From a virus, in IMG/VR virus record IMGVR_UViG_3300035070_000750, positions 1 through 39,092 of that record: 39,092 nt of DNA. One strand, 5' to 3'. Both the position numbers and the translations under genes were made by a program. Positions 20,642-29,726 of the stretch are shown in pieces. The notes below the pieces were generated by a model. The model saw only the letters and a list, made by a program, of their open reading frames with translations. It did not search any database and had not been told where the DNA came from. Positions within the stretch are counted from its first letter, which is position 1, and the number at the start of each line of letters is the position of its first letter.

Positions 20642-22431
20642 TATTTAACGACTCCAAGTGTTTTTAAGTCAGCGTTCATAGACTTTCTTTCAGCTTCTGT
20701 AAGCTCACCATCTCCAAAATAACTAGAAATTTTTTCTCCTGAAACTTGATCAAGATTTGTTAATCCTTCAAGGATTTTATTTTCTTCTCCCGTAACAACA
20801 TCATTGTATAGTTTTGCAAGTTTGAATTCTAGTAAATCTGGATTTGAAAATAATGTTTTATCCCCAACAATTGATTTTACAAGTGAACGTTCAAAGTCAG
20901 ATGTATTTTTGCCGCCTTCACCTAATATATTATTTGCTTGTTTTGCTTGTAATTCTGTCAAAATAGCTTTCATTTTTTCGTTTGGATTAGCACCTTCTGA
21001 AACATTAACTCCAAATGCACTTGCCGCACTGTCTACAGTGTCTAGTAAGGTGCTAAATACATTTACAGCACCCTCATCTGACATTGTTTGAAGGTTTATA
21101 AATTTTTCTTTATTTGTTTGATTTGATTTAAATCTTTTTTGAAGCGCCCTGTACGCAGCATCAACTTTCGCATCACTAGCCGAAACAACTTGGCCTCTTT
21201 TAGCTTGATTTGGGAGGCCGTAAAAAACGTCAATCATGTACATAGGGTCATCATCCCCAGTTATGAGAGACATTTTTCTTGGGGTTGTGTCAAAATATTC
21301 TTTAGCCTCTGGTGTTTTCATAGCCTCTGATACAACAGAACTCCAAACTGATCCGGGCAGTACCTCAAACTGAGAAGCAAATTCAGGATTCTTAATAAGT
21401 TTGTCTAACTCATATTTACTCAATGATTTACGCTTACCTTCTCCCTGCGCTAAACTAGCCAACAAACCTTTTACATTTTCAAATTTTGGAACAACAAAGT
21501 AATCGGTACGTTCCATTGCCTTTTCTCTAGCTGCAAGAGCTTTAGCTTCATCAGCAGACCTCATCTCTAAGGCAAACTTGCCAGCCGCTATACCATCTTG
21601 ACGCGATCTTTCTCTAGCTTTTTCTAAGGCAGGCAACGCCGCTTGACCAGCCTCACCGACTGCGCCTAGCATTTTCCCTATGTTAAAACCTTTACCCGCT
21701 TTGTTTTGCATTAGCGCAAGACCAAAAGACATAAGAGCATGACTCTTATCCACCTTGCCGCTAATGTCTATGCCAGTGGCTTCAGCAAACTTTTTCTTGT
21801 ATTCATCTAAATCTTTAACTTTTGTGTCTGGGCCTGCGCCACGCACAGCCTCCAAATAGTCATTTAAACCAGCCATAGCCGCTTGTTCAATTTCATCTTG
21901 TGAAACAGTCGGGTCAAGGTCAGCTTCTTTGCGCCGCAATGTTTCCTCTATTGAAGACTTGACCTCCTTTTTCGGCTGTAATTGCGCTAATGTTTCATCA
22001 ATGTCCGTTGCAAGTTGATCTAATGGAGATTCTGCAAAAATAGGATCATTTTCTGGCAAACTTTCAAGACGCTTTGCGACATCCGCTACAAATTTACGAT
22101 CTTCTAATTGGATAACAGGAGGCATTCCCTGAAGGATGTTATATTCACTCAACAACTCTTCTTCATTAAATTCTGTGGGCAATCCAAATTGGACAACTCG
22201 ACCATCTTCTGGACGCTGATAAGCACCGAACACTTGTTCGGGTTGTGCAAAAAGCTCAGATATTCTCTCACCCAAGTTGTCTTCTTCTTGAAAATAATCT
22301 AAAAATGAGCGTTGATCATCAATTTTTCGGATAAGTGAGTTGTCTATTTGTGGCAAAACTCTGGGCGCACTTGTACGCCCCGGACCTTCTTCTTGAAACA
22401 AAGAACCCAAACCAAAATTAGTATCAGCCAT
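20641..22431 (-). CDS. Ejection/internal virion-type protein, 596 aa
   Basis: Soluble, helical, highly charged, with a middle Ala/Lys-rich segment (MLGAVGEAGQAALPALEKAR, then ERSRQDGIAAGKFALEMRS). I recognise no catalytic domain. Its place between two other ejection-type genes suggests a pilot or ejection role. It contains a CTTGTTCGGGTTG motif copy in codons near the N-terminus (22230-22242). Nine bases separate it from the upstream gene. Confidence 0.55.
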   Translation of the reverse strand: MADTNFGLGSLFQEEGPGRTSAPRVLPQIDNSLIRKIDDQRSFLDYFQEEDNLGERISELFAQPEQVFGAYQRPEDGRVVQFGLPTEFNEEELLSEYNILQGMPPVIQLEDRKFVADVAKRLESLPENDPIFAESPLDQLATDIDETLAQLQPKKEVKSSIEETLRRKEADLDPTVSQDEIEQAAMAGLNDYLEAVRGAGPDTKVKDLDEYKKKFAEATGIDISGKVDKSHALMSFGLALMQNKAGKGFNIGKMLGAVGEAGQAALPALEKARERSRQDGIAAGKFALEMRSADEAKALAAREKAMERTDYFVVPKFENVKGLLASLAQGEGKRKSLSKYELDKLIKNPEFASQFEVLPGSVWSSVVSEAMKTPEAKEYFDTTPRKMSLITGDDDPMYMIDVFYGLPNQAKRGQVVSASDAKVDAAYRALQKRFKSNQTNKEKFINLQTMSDEGAVNVFSTLLDTVDSAASAFGVNVSEGANPNEKMKAILTELQAKQANNILGEGGKNTSDFERSLVKSIVGDKTLFSNPDLLEFKLAKLYNDVVTGEENKILEGLTNLDQVSGEKISSYFGDGELTEAERKSMNADLKTLGVVK

Positions 22432-22440
22432 TTATTTCCC

Positions 22441-23934
22441 CTATGCCGTGTTCAAGCCTTGAAGACCTGCATATGCGCCAACTCCTGATAAGAATGGGTT
22501 TGGTGCAGACGAAGGCTGCGTTGTAAACTGTCCATACATTGAAGCTGACGGTGATCCTGTCAAGTATGTTTGTCCATAGCTATATGGAGCAAGTGCTTGC
22601 TGCGTTGTGTTTAGCGTATTTTGACGCGCAAAGTCCCTCGCTTGTTGATTGTACTGACGATCTTTGCCACCAAGCTCGTACATAAACCCAAGGTCCGCAG
22701 GCTGCATTCCAGCATACACACGACCAATATCAGCAGACGTTCCAGACAATGCGCCATATGCCTTGCCAATGTCAGCTTGTGCGCCACCAAGTGCGCCCAT
22801 TGTTTGGCCCAAGCCGCCTGTCAAGCGACCAGCTTCTAGGCTGCGCTTCATTTCATCTTGCTGCGCTTTTACTTGCGCATCAGCCGCTGAAAGCCCCATG
22901 CTGCGATACATGTCCGCTGCTTTCATTATACGATTTTTATCAGCCTCAAAAGCTCTTTGATTTAACTGACCTTCAGTGCTTGTAGCAGCAAGACCACGCG
23001 TAGCCGCATCCTGAAACGCTTTTGACTCAAGGCTTGCTCCAGATGTGCCAAGCTGACCTGTTAGCCCAGATGCTTGTAGCGCACGTTTACGAGCCGCCTC
23101 ATCTGTTGCCATTGCGCCTGAGAGCGCTCTGTCATATCCTTGGGACATAAGATTAGCAATTGTACTTTGCTTCGCTTCATCAATGGCTCTTTCAGTTTCA
23201 GCCGCTTGAACCCCTCTACGAGAACCGCCAAATGCCCCTGCGCTAAGAGCTTTAGCCGCATCAGACTGGCGGCGTTTAGCCCCTTCACGATCAATGCGCG
23301 ACATAGCCGCATCAATGACCTGCTCTTTGTAAGGGTCCATAAACTCTTGTGTTCTTACACCCGGATCAAAGCGCCCTAGCCCCTGTTCGGCAAGCTCAAA
23401 GGCACGACCTGTGCCACGTTCAAACGCCTCACGAGCGCCAAACTGACCACCTTCATCAACGTCTACTGTAGGTGCTTGACCAATACCAAGCTCTAGCGCA
23501 TCTCGTGCGTCTGTCAATTCTGTGTTATATATCCCTTTAGCGTCTACTGAGCCACGGCCTTCGTCTAGATACGTTTTTGCATCAGGGAAGTAATCAGTAA
23601 GAGCATCAGAAATAGTTTCCTGACCAGTTTCCAATCCAGCCGATGCTTCTGGAAGATAACGAGCCATACCTGTTTCATCTTGAAAGTAGGGCAGGTAACG
23701 ATCCATAAACGCTTGGCGTTCTTCAGCCGTATCAAATGTTCCTGTAACAGCGCCCTGAAGTGGGCTACCTGCTTGCACATAATCAGGTATTCTAAACAGT
23801 TCAGGGTCATCAATTAAACCCCCACCTAAAATACCTTCTTCATCTGGGGTTCCAAAAATTCTAGCGAGTAGTGCTTCATCGTACTCTTGAATGTATTTTG
23901 GCCTAGCCTGAATTTGTGTGACTGTATCCGACAT
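22441..23934 (-). CDS. Virion protein with helical repeats, 497 aa
   Basis: N-terminal acidic part; residues about 200-300 carry a pattern seen in marine phage structural proteins (FMDPYKEQVIDAAMSRIDRE followed by GAFGGSRRGVQAAETERAID). The rest is Ala/Gly/Gln-rich helical repeats, ending in a Pro/Ser/Tyr tail. Likely an ejection or tail-internal protein; no enzyme motif. Overlaps the previous gene stop by one base. Confidence 0.6.
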   Translation of the reverse strand: MSDTVTQIQARPKYIQEYDEALLARIFGTPDEEGILGGGLIDDPELFRIPDYVQAGSPLQGAVTGTFDTAEERQAFMDRYLPYFQDETGMARYLPEASAGLETGQETISDALTDYFPDAKTYLDEGRGSVDAKGIYNTELTDARDALELGIGQAPTVDVDEGGQFGAREAFERGTGRAFELAEQGLGRFDPGVRTQEFMDPYKEQVIDAAMSRIDREGAKRRQSDAAKALSAGAFGGSRRGVQAAETERAIDEAKQSTIANLMSQGYDRALSGAMATDEAARKRALQASGLTGQLGTSGASLESKAFQDAATRGLAATSTEGQLNQRAFEADKNRIMKAADMYRSMGLSAADAQVKAQQDEMKRSLEAGRLTGGLGQTMGALGGAQADIGKAYGALSGTSADIGRVYAGMQPADLGFMYELGGKDRQYNQQARDFARQNTLNTTQQALAPYSYGQTYLTGSPSASMYGQFTTQPSSAPNPFLSGVGAYAGLQGLNTA

Positions 23935-24929
23935 CAGGCGTTACCCTCCAAGTTATCCATCATGCTATACATTGTTTGGATTCCTCTGTTCAAGTTTCCA
24001 TTACCAGCGCCCTTAACTGCATCACGAGTCATTACAAACTCACCTGCGGTCAACATAGCGGGAACGTCATCTTTTGTTCCAGAACCCTCGCTTGGCATAA
24101 TACCACCATCTCGACGCGGGAAATATGCAGGTCCACCTTTATTAGCATACAACAAATCACTCGCTGAACCCTGCCTGCGGTTAACTGGCCTAAACCTTAT
24201 AGGCCCTTCTCCTGCACCACGATTGAATCTTTCCATCATTCCGTATGGATCAGGGTCTTCGTCTTCACTAAACAGGGTATCAAGCAATTGCGAACCAAGG
24301 CCCATTATTAAAGCCTCGCCTGCTTTAGTATTTAATATGCGACCAAGCCCAGTTTCTGTTTGTTTCGTTCCAAACAATTCACCTATTCCCAAAAGCCCCT
24401 CTGCTCTGGATACTGCTCTGGGTACTTTAGTAGTCATTAAATTGTCTTTATTCATTTTGTTCGTAATAGCATCTAAACCGCTTGTGGCTCCAGAATCTCC
24501 TGTCAACCCTAAAAAAGCGTCAAGAGAGTCCATACCAGTGCCTGTGCCGCTAATCGCGCCAAGTCCACCACCGATTGCTCCACCAATCAAAGCGTCACGC
24601 AAAGATGGCTTTTTGCCCTGTAAAGCTTGAACCGCAAGATTACTAACAGCGCCTTGAATCATAGGATTAGCAGCAGCTTTCGTCAGAAAAGGCATTATTG
24701 ACTCTAAGAAAAACTCTCGTTTTCCAGTCATTGGATTTATGCTGTTTTGACCTGACCCAACCACATATCGTTTGGGATCAGCGCCTACATCTCTAAAAGC
24801 TTTCCCAAGACCACGAGCAACTTGAGGGCTGCGCTGTAGCACCTCTCTAGGCACAATCATTTCGTTTGGATTAACGTGCGCCATCATTGTGTCGCCGTTT
24901 CTTCCGTGCCTTGCCATACCTTGCATCAT
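23934..24929 (-). CDS. Virion-associated protein with Gly-rich hydrophobic segment, 331 aa
   Basis: N-terminal half contains VNPNEMIVPREVLQRSPQVA, a hydrophobic Gly-rich segment around residues 125-150 (LIGGAIGGGLGAISGTGTG), then an acidic region and a conserved-looking C-terminus (GGIMPSEGSGTKDDVPAMLT). The C-terminal AGEFVMTRDAVKGAG part resembles a short motif in tape-measure and ejection proteins of marine phages. ATG 24929 after GAGG. Exact role unknown. Confidence 0.6.
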   Translation of the reverse strand: MMQGMARHGRNGDTMMAHVNPNEMIVPREVLQRSPQVARGLGKAFRDVGADPKRYVVGSGQNSINPMTGKREFFLESIMPFLTKAAANPMIQGAVSNLAVQALQGKKPSLRDALIGGAIGGGLGAISGTGTGMDSLDAFLGLTGDSGATSGLDAITNKMNKDNLMTTKVPRAVSRAEGLLGIGELFGTKQTETGLGRILNTKAGEALIMGLGSQLLDTLFSEDEDPDPYGMMERFNRGAGEGPIRFRPVNRRQGSASDLLYANKGGPAYFPRRDGGIMPSEGSGTKDDVPAMLTAGEFVMTRDAVKGAGNGNLNRGIQTMYSMMDNLEGNA

Positions 24930-24979
24930 ATTAACCTCACAACCGCTAAGATCAAGTTACCAAATGTTTGCATAAAATA

Positions 24980-25210
24980 CTAGAGTGTACTGCCAGAAAT
25001 AGCTTCTGGGGCTGTAACCCGAATATTTGTACTTCTTTTTTCTGATCCTGTCCAACTTTCTCCACAGTCAGGACAGTTCCCATCAGGGTAAGACGCGATT
25101 TCTTCAGGGGTATCCACAGCGTTTGTGCAATTTGCGCAATGCACCATATCAGTGCTTGTGGAAGGCTTCCATTTAGAGCCATCTGGCATCGTAATAATTG
25201 TGTCACTCAT
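24980..25210 (-). CDS. Small zinc-ribbon protein in the virion operon, 75 aa
   Basis: Two CxxC pairs, CANC and CPDC, about 20 residues apart (VHCANCTNAVDTPEEIASYP, then DGNCPDCGESWTG) indicate a zinc ribbon. ATG 25210 overlaps the preceding stop (ATGA). A longer frame on the same strand in another phase lacks these motifs. The end carries a partial CCCGAATA motif (25017-25026). Confidence 0.6.
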   Translation of the reverse strand: MSDTIITMPDGSKWKPSTSTDMVHCANCTNAVDTPEEIASYPDGNCPDCGESWTGSEKRSTNIRVTAPEAISGSTL

Positions 25211-25503
25211 GATATTGTCACCGTTACTGCACCCACGCCACAAGTCCCTTCAGACCCACGAACATGTGGTGTGTTGATTTCTGATACTTTTAAATAGCCA
25301 CCATGATTAAACACAGCGCCGACTTCTAGACCACTATCATCTGTTTGTAACGCCGTAAAAACAGTGAACGTGTTACGCCCTTCACTGGGGTTTTGCATGT
25401 TTTGAAGATATGTTGAGTAAGACCTCAAAACTTCTTCAAAATATTGATTGCTATACTCCTGCGGGGGTATTGGGAAAAATGGAAGGTTTAAGTTTCTAGA
25501 CAT
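25207..25503 (-). CDS. Conserved marine-phage small protein, 98 aa
   Basis: A TAATG overlap couples it to the gp10-like gene. Starts with a Pro-rich stretch (NLPFFPIPPQEYSNQYFEEV) and ends GTCGVGAVTVTIS, a C-terminal tail similar to that of the 36713 gene and to the 22-residue repeats of the 33305 gene. Probably a virion component. Confidence 0.6.
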   Translation of the reverse strand: MSRNLNLPFFPIPPQEYSNQYFEEVLRSYSTYLQNMQNPSEGRNTFTVFTALQTDDSGLEVGAVFNHGGYLKVSEINTPHVRGSEGTCGVGAVTVTIS

Positions 25504-27617
25504 TAACGCCTCCCATCAGGTCGAACATCTACCCGTGGTGAACCTAAACGCCACCCCGTTCCAATGTCATCGCTTTCAATTCTAAACGCGAATGACCTTC
25601 CTCTAAGCCGAACAAATACTTGATCTGTAAACTGCTCAATGGGAACAGATGCGGTTTTAGATACTGTGCTGGCATCAGATGATAAGTAGTTTCCGCCCGG
25701 AAAATTTCTTACCTTCAGTGTCATAGTAGCACTAGGCTCTGGATTAGTAGAGTTTCTAAAGGTCATGTCTGGTATCATTCGTCGCATAAATACAAACTGC
25801 TCACCTTCTCCAAGGTCCATTTGGCTTGATTCAATATAAGCGCTGATTCCACTTGCAGGACTTGTACTACCATCGTCAAAGCCAACTTCATGAAAGTACA
25901 AGTAATGATCTGTTGCTGCTGCAATTGGATCACTATTTACGCCACGATCAAGCCAGCATGTACGAGACAAGTTGCCATAATACCATATTTTTTGATCATA
26001 ATTATATGTTACATAGCGATCATTTTCGTTACTTGATGAGGAAGGATAAAACCAAGTCACTTCAGAAAACGCAGTGTTTGTTGCAGCAGTTACTTTTTCT
26101 AATTGATCAACATTTATGTCCGTAAAGACGTAATCTCTTACGGAGCATGGCAAGCGCTGCACAGCACCACCATAAACATAAAACTCTTCCGCACCCATCC
26201 AGAACACATTATCTTCCACAGCGATTGCAGATAAAGGTCCAGCGATTGTAATGTTTGTAGATATTTCGTTTATACCGAATGTAAAAGGAGGCCCTAAAAA
26301 TTGCATGGCGTGTAGTGAAACATCAGTAAAAACAAGAACTTGTTGCCTTGTTTCTATAGCCGTAACAATCTTTGAACCAGCGCCAATCCGTAAGTCTCCT
26401 GCTGTATTTGTCACAAGAGACTGCCATTCAGTTATATTCTCTTGATCAGAAAATCTTATAAGCAATGGGTCTTGAACTCCGGGTACTAGCTCTGAATCAC
26501 ATGCGAAAGCGATAACATGACGGTCACGATCAGAAACAAGAACTTGCTTTGCTATTGTAGGAACTTTGTTAGCACCCGCTACATCAGACAACTCAACGGC
26601 TCTAGTAGCTAATCCATTTGTGTTGTCCCAATAATATATACCGCCATCACGCACGTTAATTAACAGGTCTTCACCAAAATTATCGTGCGACCATATACGA
26701 AGCGTTTGACCAGCAACAGACAAAGATGTCGAGCTTCCCCATGTTCCCCGACCCCATGTTCCTGCACCCCAACCATTTCCAATAATAGTAGTATCTAAGC
26801 CTGTGGTAATCTGATAACTGCCAACAACGCTAGAACCACCATTTCCACTATCTGATGTTGTTGCAAAAACATAAGTCTCATTGAGGCCAGAGGTTGTTGT
26901 TATGCTGCCTATTGTAGAAACAGTACGAGCCTCTACCTGATAACTATTAGCGTTAATAATAGATGTAATTTGATATTCTTGATTAAGAATATTTGCAGCT
27001 ATTACATCTCCTAATGATGCCGCTCCAGAAAATGTTACAAAATCATTTTCTAAAGCACCATGACTTGTATCTGAAACAATTAATGTTGCACATGTTACAG
27101 CCGCGCTAGAAGAATGAGATGCAGCAACTGTACCATTAAGACCACGGATACATCCCTGTAAAGTATTGCTAGAAACATTAGCATAGGTAAGGATTTCACT
27201 ACCTATTTTTACACGACCAGAATTGGGGAACCCTGAAGCACTTGTAAGTGATATGCTTACATCACTTGCAGTTATATTCGCAGACAAAGTATTAGCGCTT
27301 GCGGAAAAAGTTACATCTCCTGCTGATGTCGTTGCGCGAATTGGTGTGATGTCGTCATACCCGCCACCTTGACTGATGTAATACTTTAAGTTTGTTCCAA
27401 CACCTAAATAATTAGACCCATCTAGTGCAACCCAAGGGTGCAATGCGCGGCAAGTTCCTAAAAAAGAACTCACTGAATTCTTTACCCATCCTCCAATTTT
27501 CTCAGGAAAGCCAAAACGAAATCTGACTTTATCCATGTCAAACCAACCGCCCTCATTTGAATATGACGTAGTTTCGCGGTTAACGCCGGGGCGAAATTGA
27601 AGTTTGGTAAATGGCAT
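25503..27617 (-). CDS. P22 gp10-like tail accessory (packaged DNA stabilisation) protein
   Basis: The N-terminus KLQFRPGVNRETTSYSNEGG leads into WFDMDKVRFRFGFPEKIGGW, the hallmark of the gp10-like tail accessory family, which sits between the portal-adaptor complex and the tail needle. The 704-residue chain is almost entirely beta-rich with Thr/Ser/Asn. ATG 27617 is chosen because AGGAGG lies six bases upstream. WGAGTWGRGTWG appears in the middle, echoing the WGRGTWSTGTWG start of the 33305 repeat protein. It supports a podovirus-type tail. Confidence 0.75.
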   Translation of the reverse strand: MPFTKLQFRPGVNRETTSYSNEGGWFDMDKVRFRFGFPEKIGGWVKNSVSSFLGTCRALHPWVALDGSNYLGVGTNLKYYISQGGGYDDITPIRATTSAGDVTFSASANTLSANITASDVSISLTSASGFPNSGRVKIGSEILTYANVSSNTLQGCIRGLNGTVAASHSSSAAVTCATLIVSDTSHGALENDFVTFSGAASLGDVIAANILNQEYQITSIINANSYQVEARTVSTIGSITTTSGLNETYVFATTSDSGNGGSSVVGSYQITTGLDTTIIGNGWGAGTWGRGTWGSSTSLSVAGQTLRIWSHDNFGEDLLINVRDGGIYYWDNTNGLATRAVELSDVAGANKVPTIAKQVLVSDRDRHVIAFACDSELVPGVQDPLLIRFSDQENITEWQSLVTNTAGDLRIGAGSKIVTAIETRQQVLVFTDVSLHAMQFLGPPFTFGINEISTNITIAGPLSAIAVEDNVFWMGAEEFYVYGGAVQRLPCSVRDYVFTDINVDQLEKVTAATNTAFSEVTWFYPSSSSNENDRYVTYNYDQKIWYYGNLSRTCWLDRGVNSDPIAAATDHYLYFHEVGFDDGSTSPASGISAYIESSQMDLGEGEQFVFMRRMIPDMTFRNSTNPEPSATMTLKVRNFPGGNYLSSDASTVSKTASVPIEQFTDQVFVRLRGRSFAFRIESDDIGTGWRLGSPRVDVRPDGRR

Positions 27618-27638
27618 CAGCAACCTCCTACTAAGGCA

Positions 27639-27707
27639 ATTATACACAATTCGAACAATTGTACGAGTTATTCTTTTTTAAAAAATAACCCGAACAATTT
27701 AATCTAT
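27639..27707 (-). promoter_or_regulatory. Long hairpin made of two facing motif copies, with a -10-like box
   Basis: Between the endolysin stop and the gp10-like start. Two CGAACAATT-type motif copies point at each other and, as minus-strand RNA, form a stem of about 20 bp (27680-27699 with 27657-27676) with one mismatch and two G-U pairs. It has no T-run, so is not a classic terminator. A TATAAT box lies downstream on the minus strand (27639-27644) without a good -35. Confidence 0.6.
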
Positions 27708-28172
27708 AAGCTCAAAATGCGGCCCATCTATAAACGGACGGCGATCTTGTTTTCTGCGCAAGTCGATATAAGCATTCATGGCTTCTTCCATAGTGCCGTC
27801 CCACTTGCGAATGTCCATAGGATACGGCATTTCAGGTGTTCCCCAAGCAGCCCCCCAACAGATAGGAACACCCACGACAATAGCAGCTTCCTTGATTGCA
27901 TCAGCTAAATCATCGTACAGATTTAGTTCCCAAGATGCTCTCCCATTTATATAGGCCATAATGTCAAAAGCCTTTCCCTCAAGGTGCTTGGACTTCATCG
28001 TCTGGGAAGCTCCCTTGGCTACCAACTCTTTCTGTTGCTCAAGAGTTCTCATGCCTTGCACAACACCGAAATCAGTTTTCGTAAGTGTTATGGCGTGTTT
28101 AACAACAGCTTGTAGCCGCTCATCAATCCCTTCCAGCTTATCAAGGCTGCGTCTGCTTAGTTTGAATCCCAT
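27699..28172 (-). CDS. Endolysin, M15-type (L-Ala-D-Glu / D-Ala-D-Ala) peptidase
   Basis: Cuts peptidoglycan peptides to lyse the host. The Peptidase_M15 zinc ligands are in order: SKHLEGKAFD (H63, D70) and DGPHFEL (H152). The preceding GVVQGMRTLEQQKELVAKGA segment is also typical. At 157 residues it is a single-domain lysin without a signal peptide, so it needs the holin. It sits after the 28260 holin and a 39-residue membrane peptide. Confidence 0.85.
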   Translation of the reverse strand: MGFKLSRRSLDKLEGIDERLQAVVKHAITLTKTDFGVVQGMRTLEQQKELVAKGASQTMKSKHLEGKAFDIMAYINGRASWELNLYDDLADAIKEAAIVVGVPICWGAAWGTPEMPYPMDIRKWDGTMEEAMNAYIDLRRKQDRRPFIDGPHFELID

Positions 28173-28260
28173 TTTTTTTCTCCAGATATAACCGCCAACA
28201 GTTGACGACTGTGTTAATTGATACTGCGCTAAACAGCATAACCCATTGCCAAATCTCCAT
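28141..28260 (-). CDS. Single-pass membrane microprotein in the lysis cassette, 39 aa
   Basis: ATG 28260 overlaps the holin stop (TAATG). The frame runs 39 codons into the endolysin gene. It has one hydrophobic segment (IWQWVMLFSAVSINTVVNCW) and a basic tail (RLYLEKKNGIQTKQ). Translational coupling and placement between holin and endolysin fit a small holin regulator or second holin (inference). Confidence 0.6.
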   Translation of the reverse strand: MEIWQWVMLFSAVSINTVVNCWRLYLEKKNGIQTKQTQP

Positions 28261-28649
28261 TACTTCCTCTTAAAGAATGATTGTGCGCCACGAATTCCAA
28301 AAGATGCTGAAATTGCAATTCCAAGGCTGTAAAAATACCAGTCTGGTGCCTTGTTAAGTTGCTCAAATCCACGATCAACCCAACCTTCAGCGCCCGGAAT
28401 CCAGCATAAAATCAATGGAATAGACAGAATAATTACAAAATATTCGTCCTTCCAACTTGTTTTTGCGCCTTCAGCCATGACTCGTTCCCAGTCGGCAACG
28501 CTTGTCTCTTTTGACAATAATATTTTTGCTTTCGCTTCGGCCTCAGTAAGTTTGAGCCGTGCTTCTGCGGCGTTTTTATCTGCCTTTCCTTGCAGCCATG
28601 ATCCTGCAAGATTAGCTATTGGCCCTAATGCAGCGGTAAAAATACTCAT
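28260..28649 (-). CDS. Holin (GTA/3TM-holin-like)
   Basis: Membrane protein expected to form lysis holes. A coiled, Ala/Lys-rich N-terminus is followed by WKDEYFVIILSIPLILCWIP (about 66-86) and DWYFYSLGIAISASFGIRG (about 102-120), the pattern of the three-TM holin family of gene-transfer agents and marine phages. The basic KRK end is typical. ATG 28649 overlaps the previous stop region. Upstream neighbour is a second small membrane protein. Confidence 0.75.
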   Translation of the reverse strand: MSIFTAALGPIANLAGSWLQGKADKNAAEARLKLTEAEAKAKILLSKETSVADWERVMAEGAKTSWKDEYFVIILSIPLILCWIPGAEGWVDRGFEQLNKAPDWYFYSLGIAISASFGIRGAQSFFKRK

Positions 28650-28846
28650 TTCTCAGACCCCAGCCACACGGCGAACGCGCCTGTCATGGCCCCAGAACAT
28701 ACTGAAATCATTGCACTTTGTTGCGTTGACAAGTCGTCTAGAGTCATGCCCCACTCCAAAACTCGAATATACATAACAGTCATTACCAGCATCATCAAAC
28801 GCGGCATAATTTTCCACGCTAAAATCTTTTCCATTGCTACAGCCAT
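28646..28846 (-). CDS. Small two-helix membrane protein, 66 aa
   Basis: Two hydrophobic segments (IMPRLMMLVMTVMYIRVLEW and SVCSGAMTGAFAVWLG). Similar small membrane proteins sit next to the holin in marine phages and may be an accessory holin. Overlaps the holin start by four bases. Confidence 0.65.
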   Translation of the reverse strand: MAVAMEKILAWKIMPRLMMLVMTVMYIRVLEWGMTLDDLSTQQSAMISVCSGAMTGAFAVWLGSEK

Positions 28847-28848
28847 CG

Positions 28849-29106
28849 CTAAACCTCTATGTTAACTTTTGTCCCAGTTGGCCTCTCAGCCTGCGTTGCA
28901 TGACCAAACTTATCATAACTTTGATGTAAGTCCAATCCTTGCTTCCGAAGCGCCTCTAAGCGTGCGTGATTAGCCCTATGCTCCTTTTCTACCCTCTGCT
29001 CTATCAGGTGATTACTTATGCGCTCACGCACCCTTGTTCGAGCGTGTATGTCTGATGCCACGTTAAAAGGCATATTGCTGCTTATACCTTGAGTTCCATC
29101 ACTCAT
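28849..29106 (-). CDS. Hypothetical charged helical protein, 85 aa
   Basis: ATG 29106 overlaps the preceding stop (ATGA). Arg/His/Glu-rich, helical (RTRVRERISNHLIEQRVEKE), with no membrane segment. Function unknown. Confidence 0.6.
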   Translation of the reverse strand: MSDGTQGISSNMPFNVASDIHARTRVRERISNHLIEQRVEKEHRANHARLEALRKQGLDLHQSYDKFGHATQAERPTGTKVNIEV

Positions 29107-29564
29107 ATTGTAGCCAGCCAAACAAAGCCAAACAAACATCCAGTGCAAATAACAAACAAGGCTATACCTGCCGCCCATTCAGATATTTTTTGTTTTAATT
29201 CAATTCTTCTGTATTCATGCTCTCTTTTTTCTTTTCTTAGCTTGGCTTCTATTTCTAAAATTTCTTGCCATTTTGAGGGGCCATAATACGCAGAAATAAA
29301 ATCTTTTAGCTCCTTGCGCATGGATTCTGCTTTTTGCTTTGCTGCAAATATCTCCATCGCTTGAGCCTGAACGCCTCCTCCTAGTGCCTTATACCAAGGG
29401 GGTTTTTGAACTTGACGATCTGCAAAGTCTAAATCTGCTATAGCACCTGCCCATTGGGAAAGTTGACCACCCATATCTTGTAGGTCCCTGCCTATAGATA
29501 TGCCTTTTTTAAGTGCTCTAAATGCTGTTGTTGCTCCAGCTATAGCGGTTATTGGGTCGATCAT
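29103..29564 (-). CDS. Membrane-anchored coiled-coil protein in the lysis region, 153 aa
   Basis: An N-terminal Ala/Gly hydrophobic stretch (PITAIAGATTAFRALKKG), a long helical domain with a coiled coil (LEIEAKLRKEKREHEYRRIE) and a C-terminal transmembrane helix (WAAGIALFVICTGCLFGFVW). Its place among membrane genes suggests a spanin-like or holin-accessory role, but no spanin motif such as a lipobox is visible. Confidence 0.6.
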   Translation of the reverse strand: MIDPITAIAGATTAFRALKKGISIGRDLQDMGGQLSQWAGAIADLDFADRQVQKPPWYKALGGGVQAQAMEIFAAKQKAESMRKELKDFISAYYGPSKWQEILEIEAKLRKEKREHEYRRIELKQKISEWAAGIALFVICTGCLFGFVWLATI

Positions 29565-29725
29565 AATTCACGAAAGCTCCTTGGACAAACATAGTCAGGA
29601 TCAACGCGATAAACGCGCTTGTTGTACATACCATCACATTGATAGTGACAGGCTTTATAAAACCAGCTTCCGTAGCCGTTTATGAATACATGCCCATATC
29701 CTATAAATACAAGCGTGCAAATCAT
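29561..29725 (-). CDS. Small cysteine-bearing exported-type protein, 54 aa
   Basis: ATG 29725 to TGA 29561; the stop overlaps the next ATG (ATGA). Hydrophobic/aromatic N-terminus (MICTLVFIGYGHVFINGYGS), then KACHYQCDG and YVCPRSFREL, three Cys in the C-terminal part. Small marine-phage proteins of this form are known with no assigned role. Confidence 0.6.
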   Translation of the reverse strand: MICTLVFIGYGHVFINGYGSWFYKACHYQCDGMYNKRVYRVDPDYVCPRSFREL

Positions 29726-29726
29726 A

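Noticed and set aside
23887-24630. Plus-strand frame of 247 codons opposite a virion gene
   Set aside because: Antisense to a well-supported minus gene; Pro/Ser-rich product of the complement of Gly-rich codons.
24952-25206. Alternative minus frame overlapping the zinc-ribbon gene
   Set aside because: Lacks the paired cysteines and the coupled ATGA start seen in the 24980-25210 frame.
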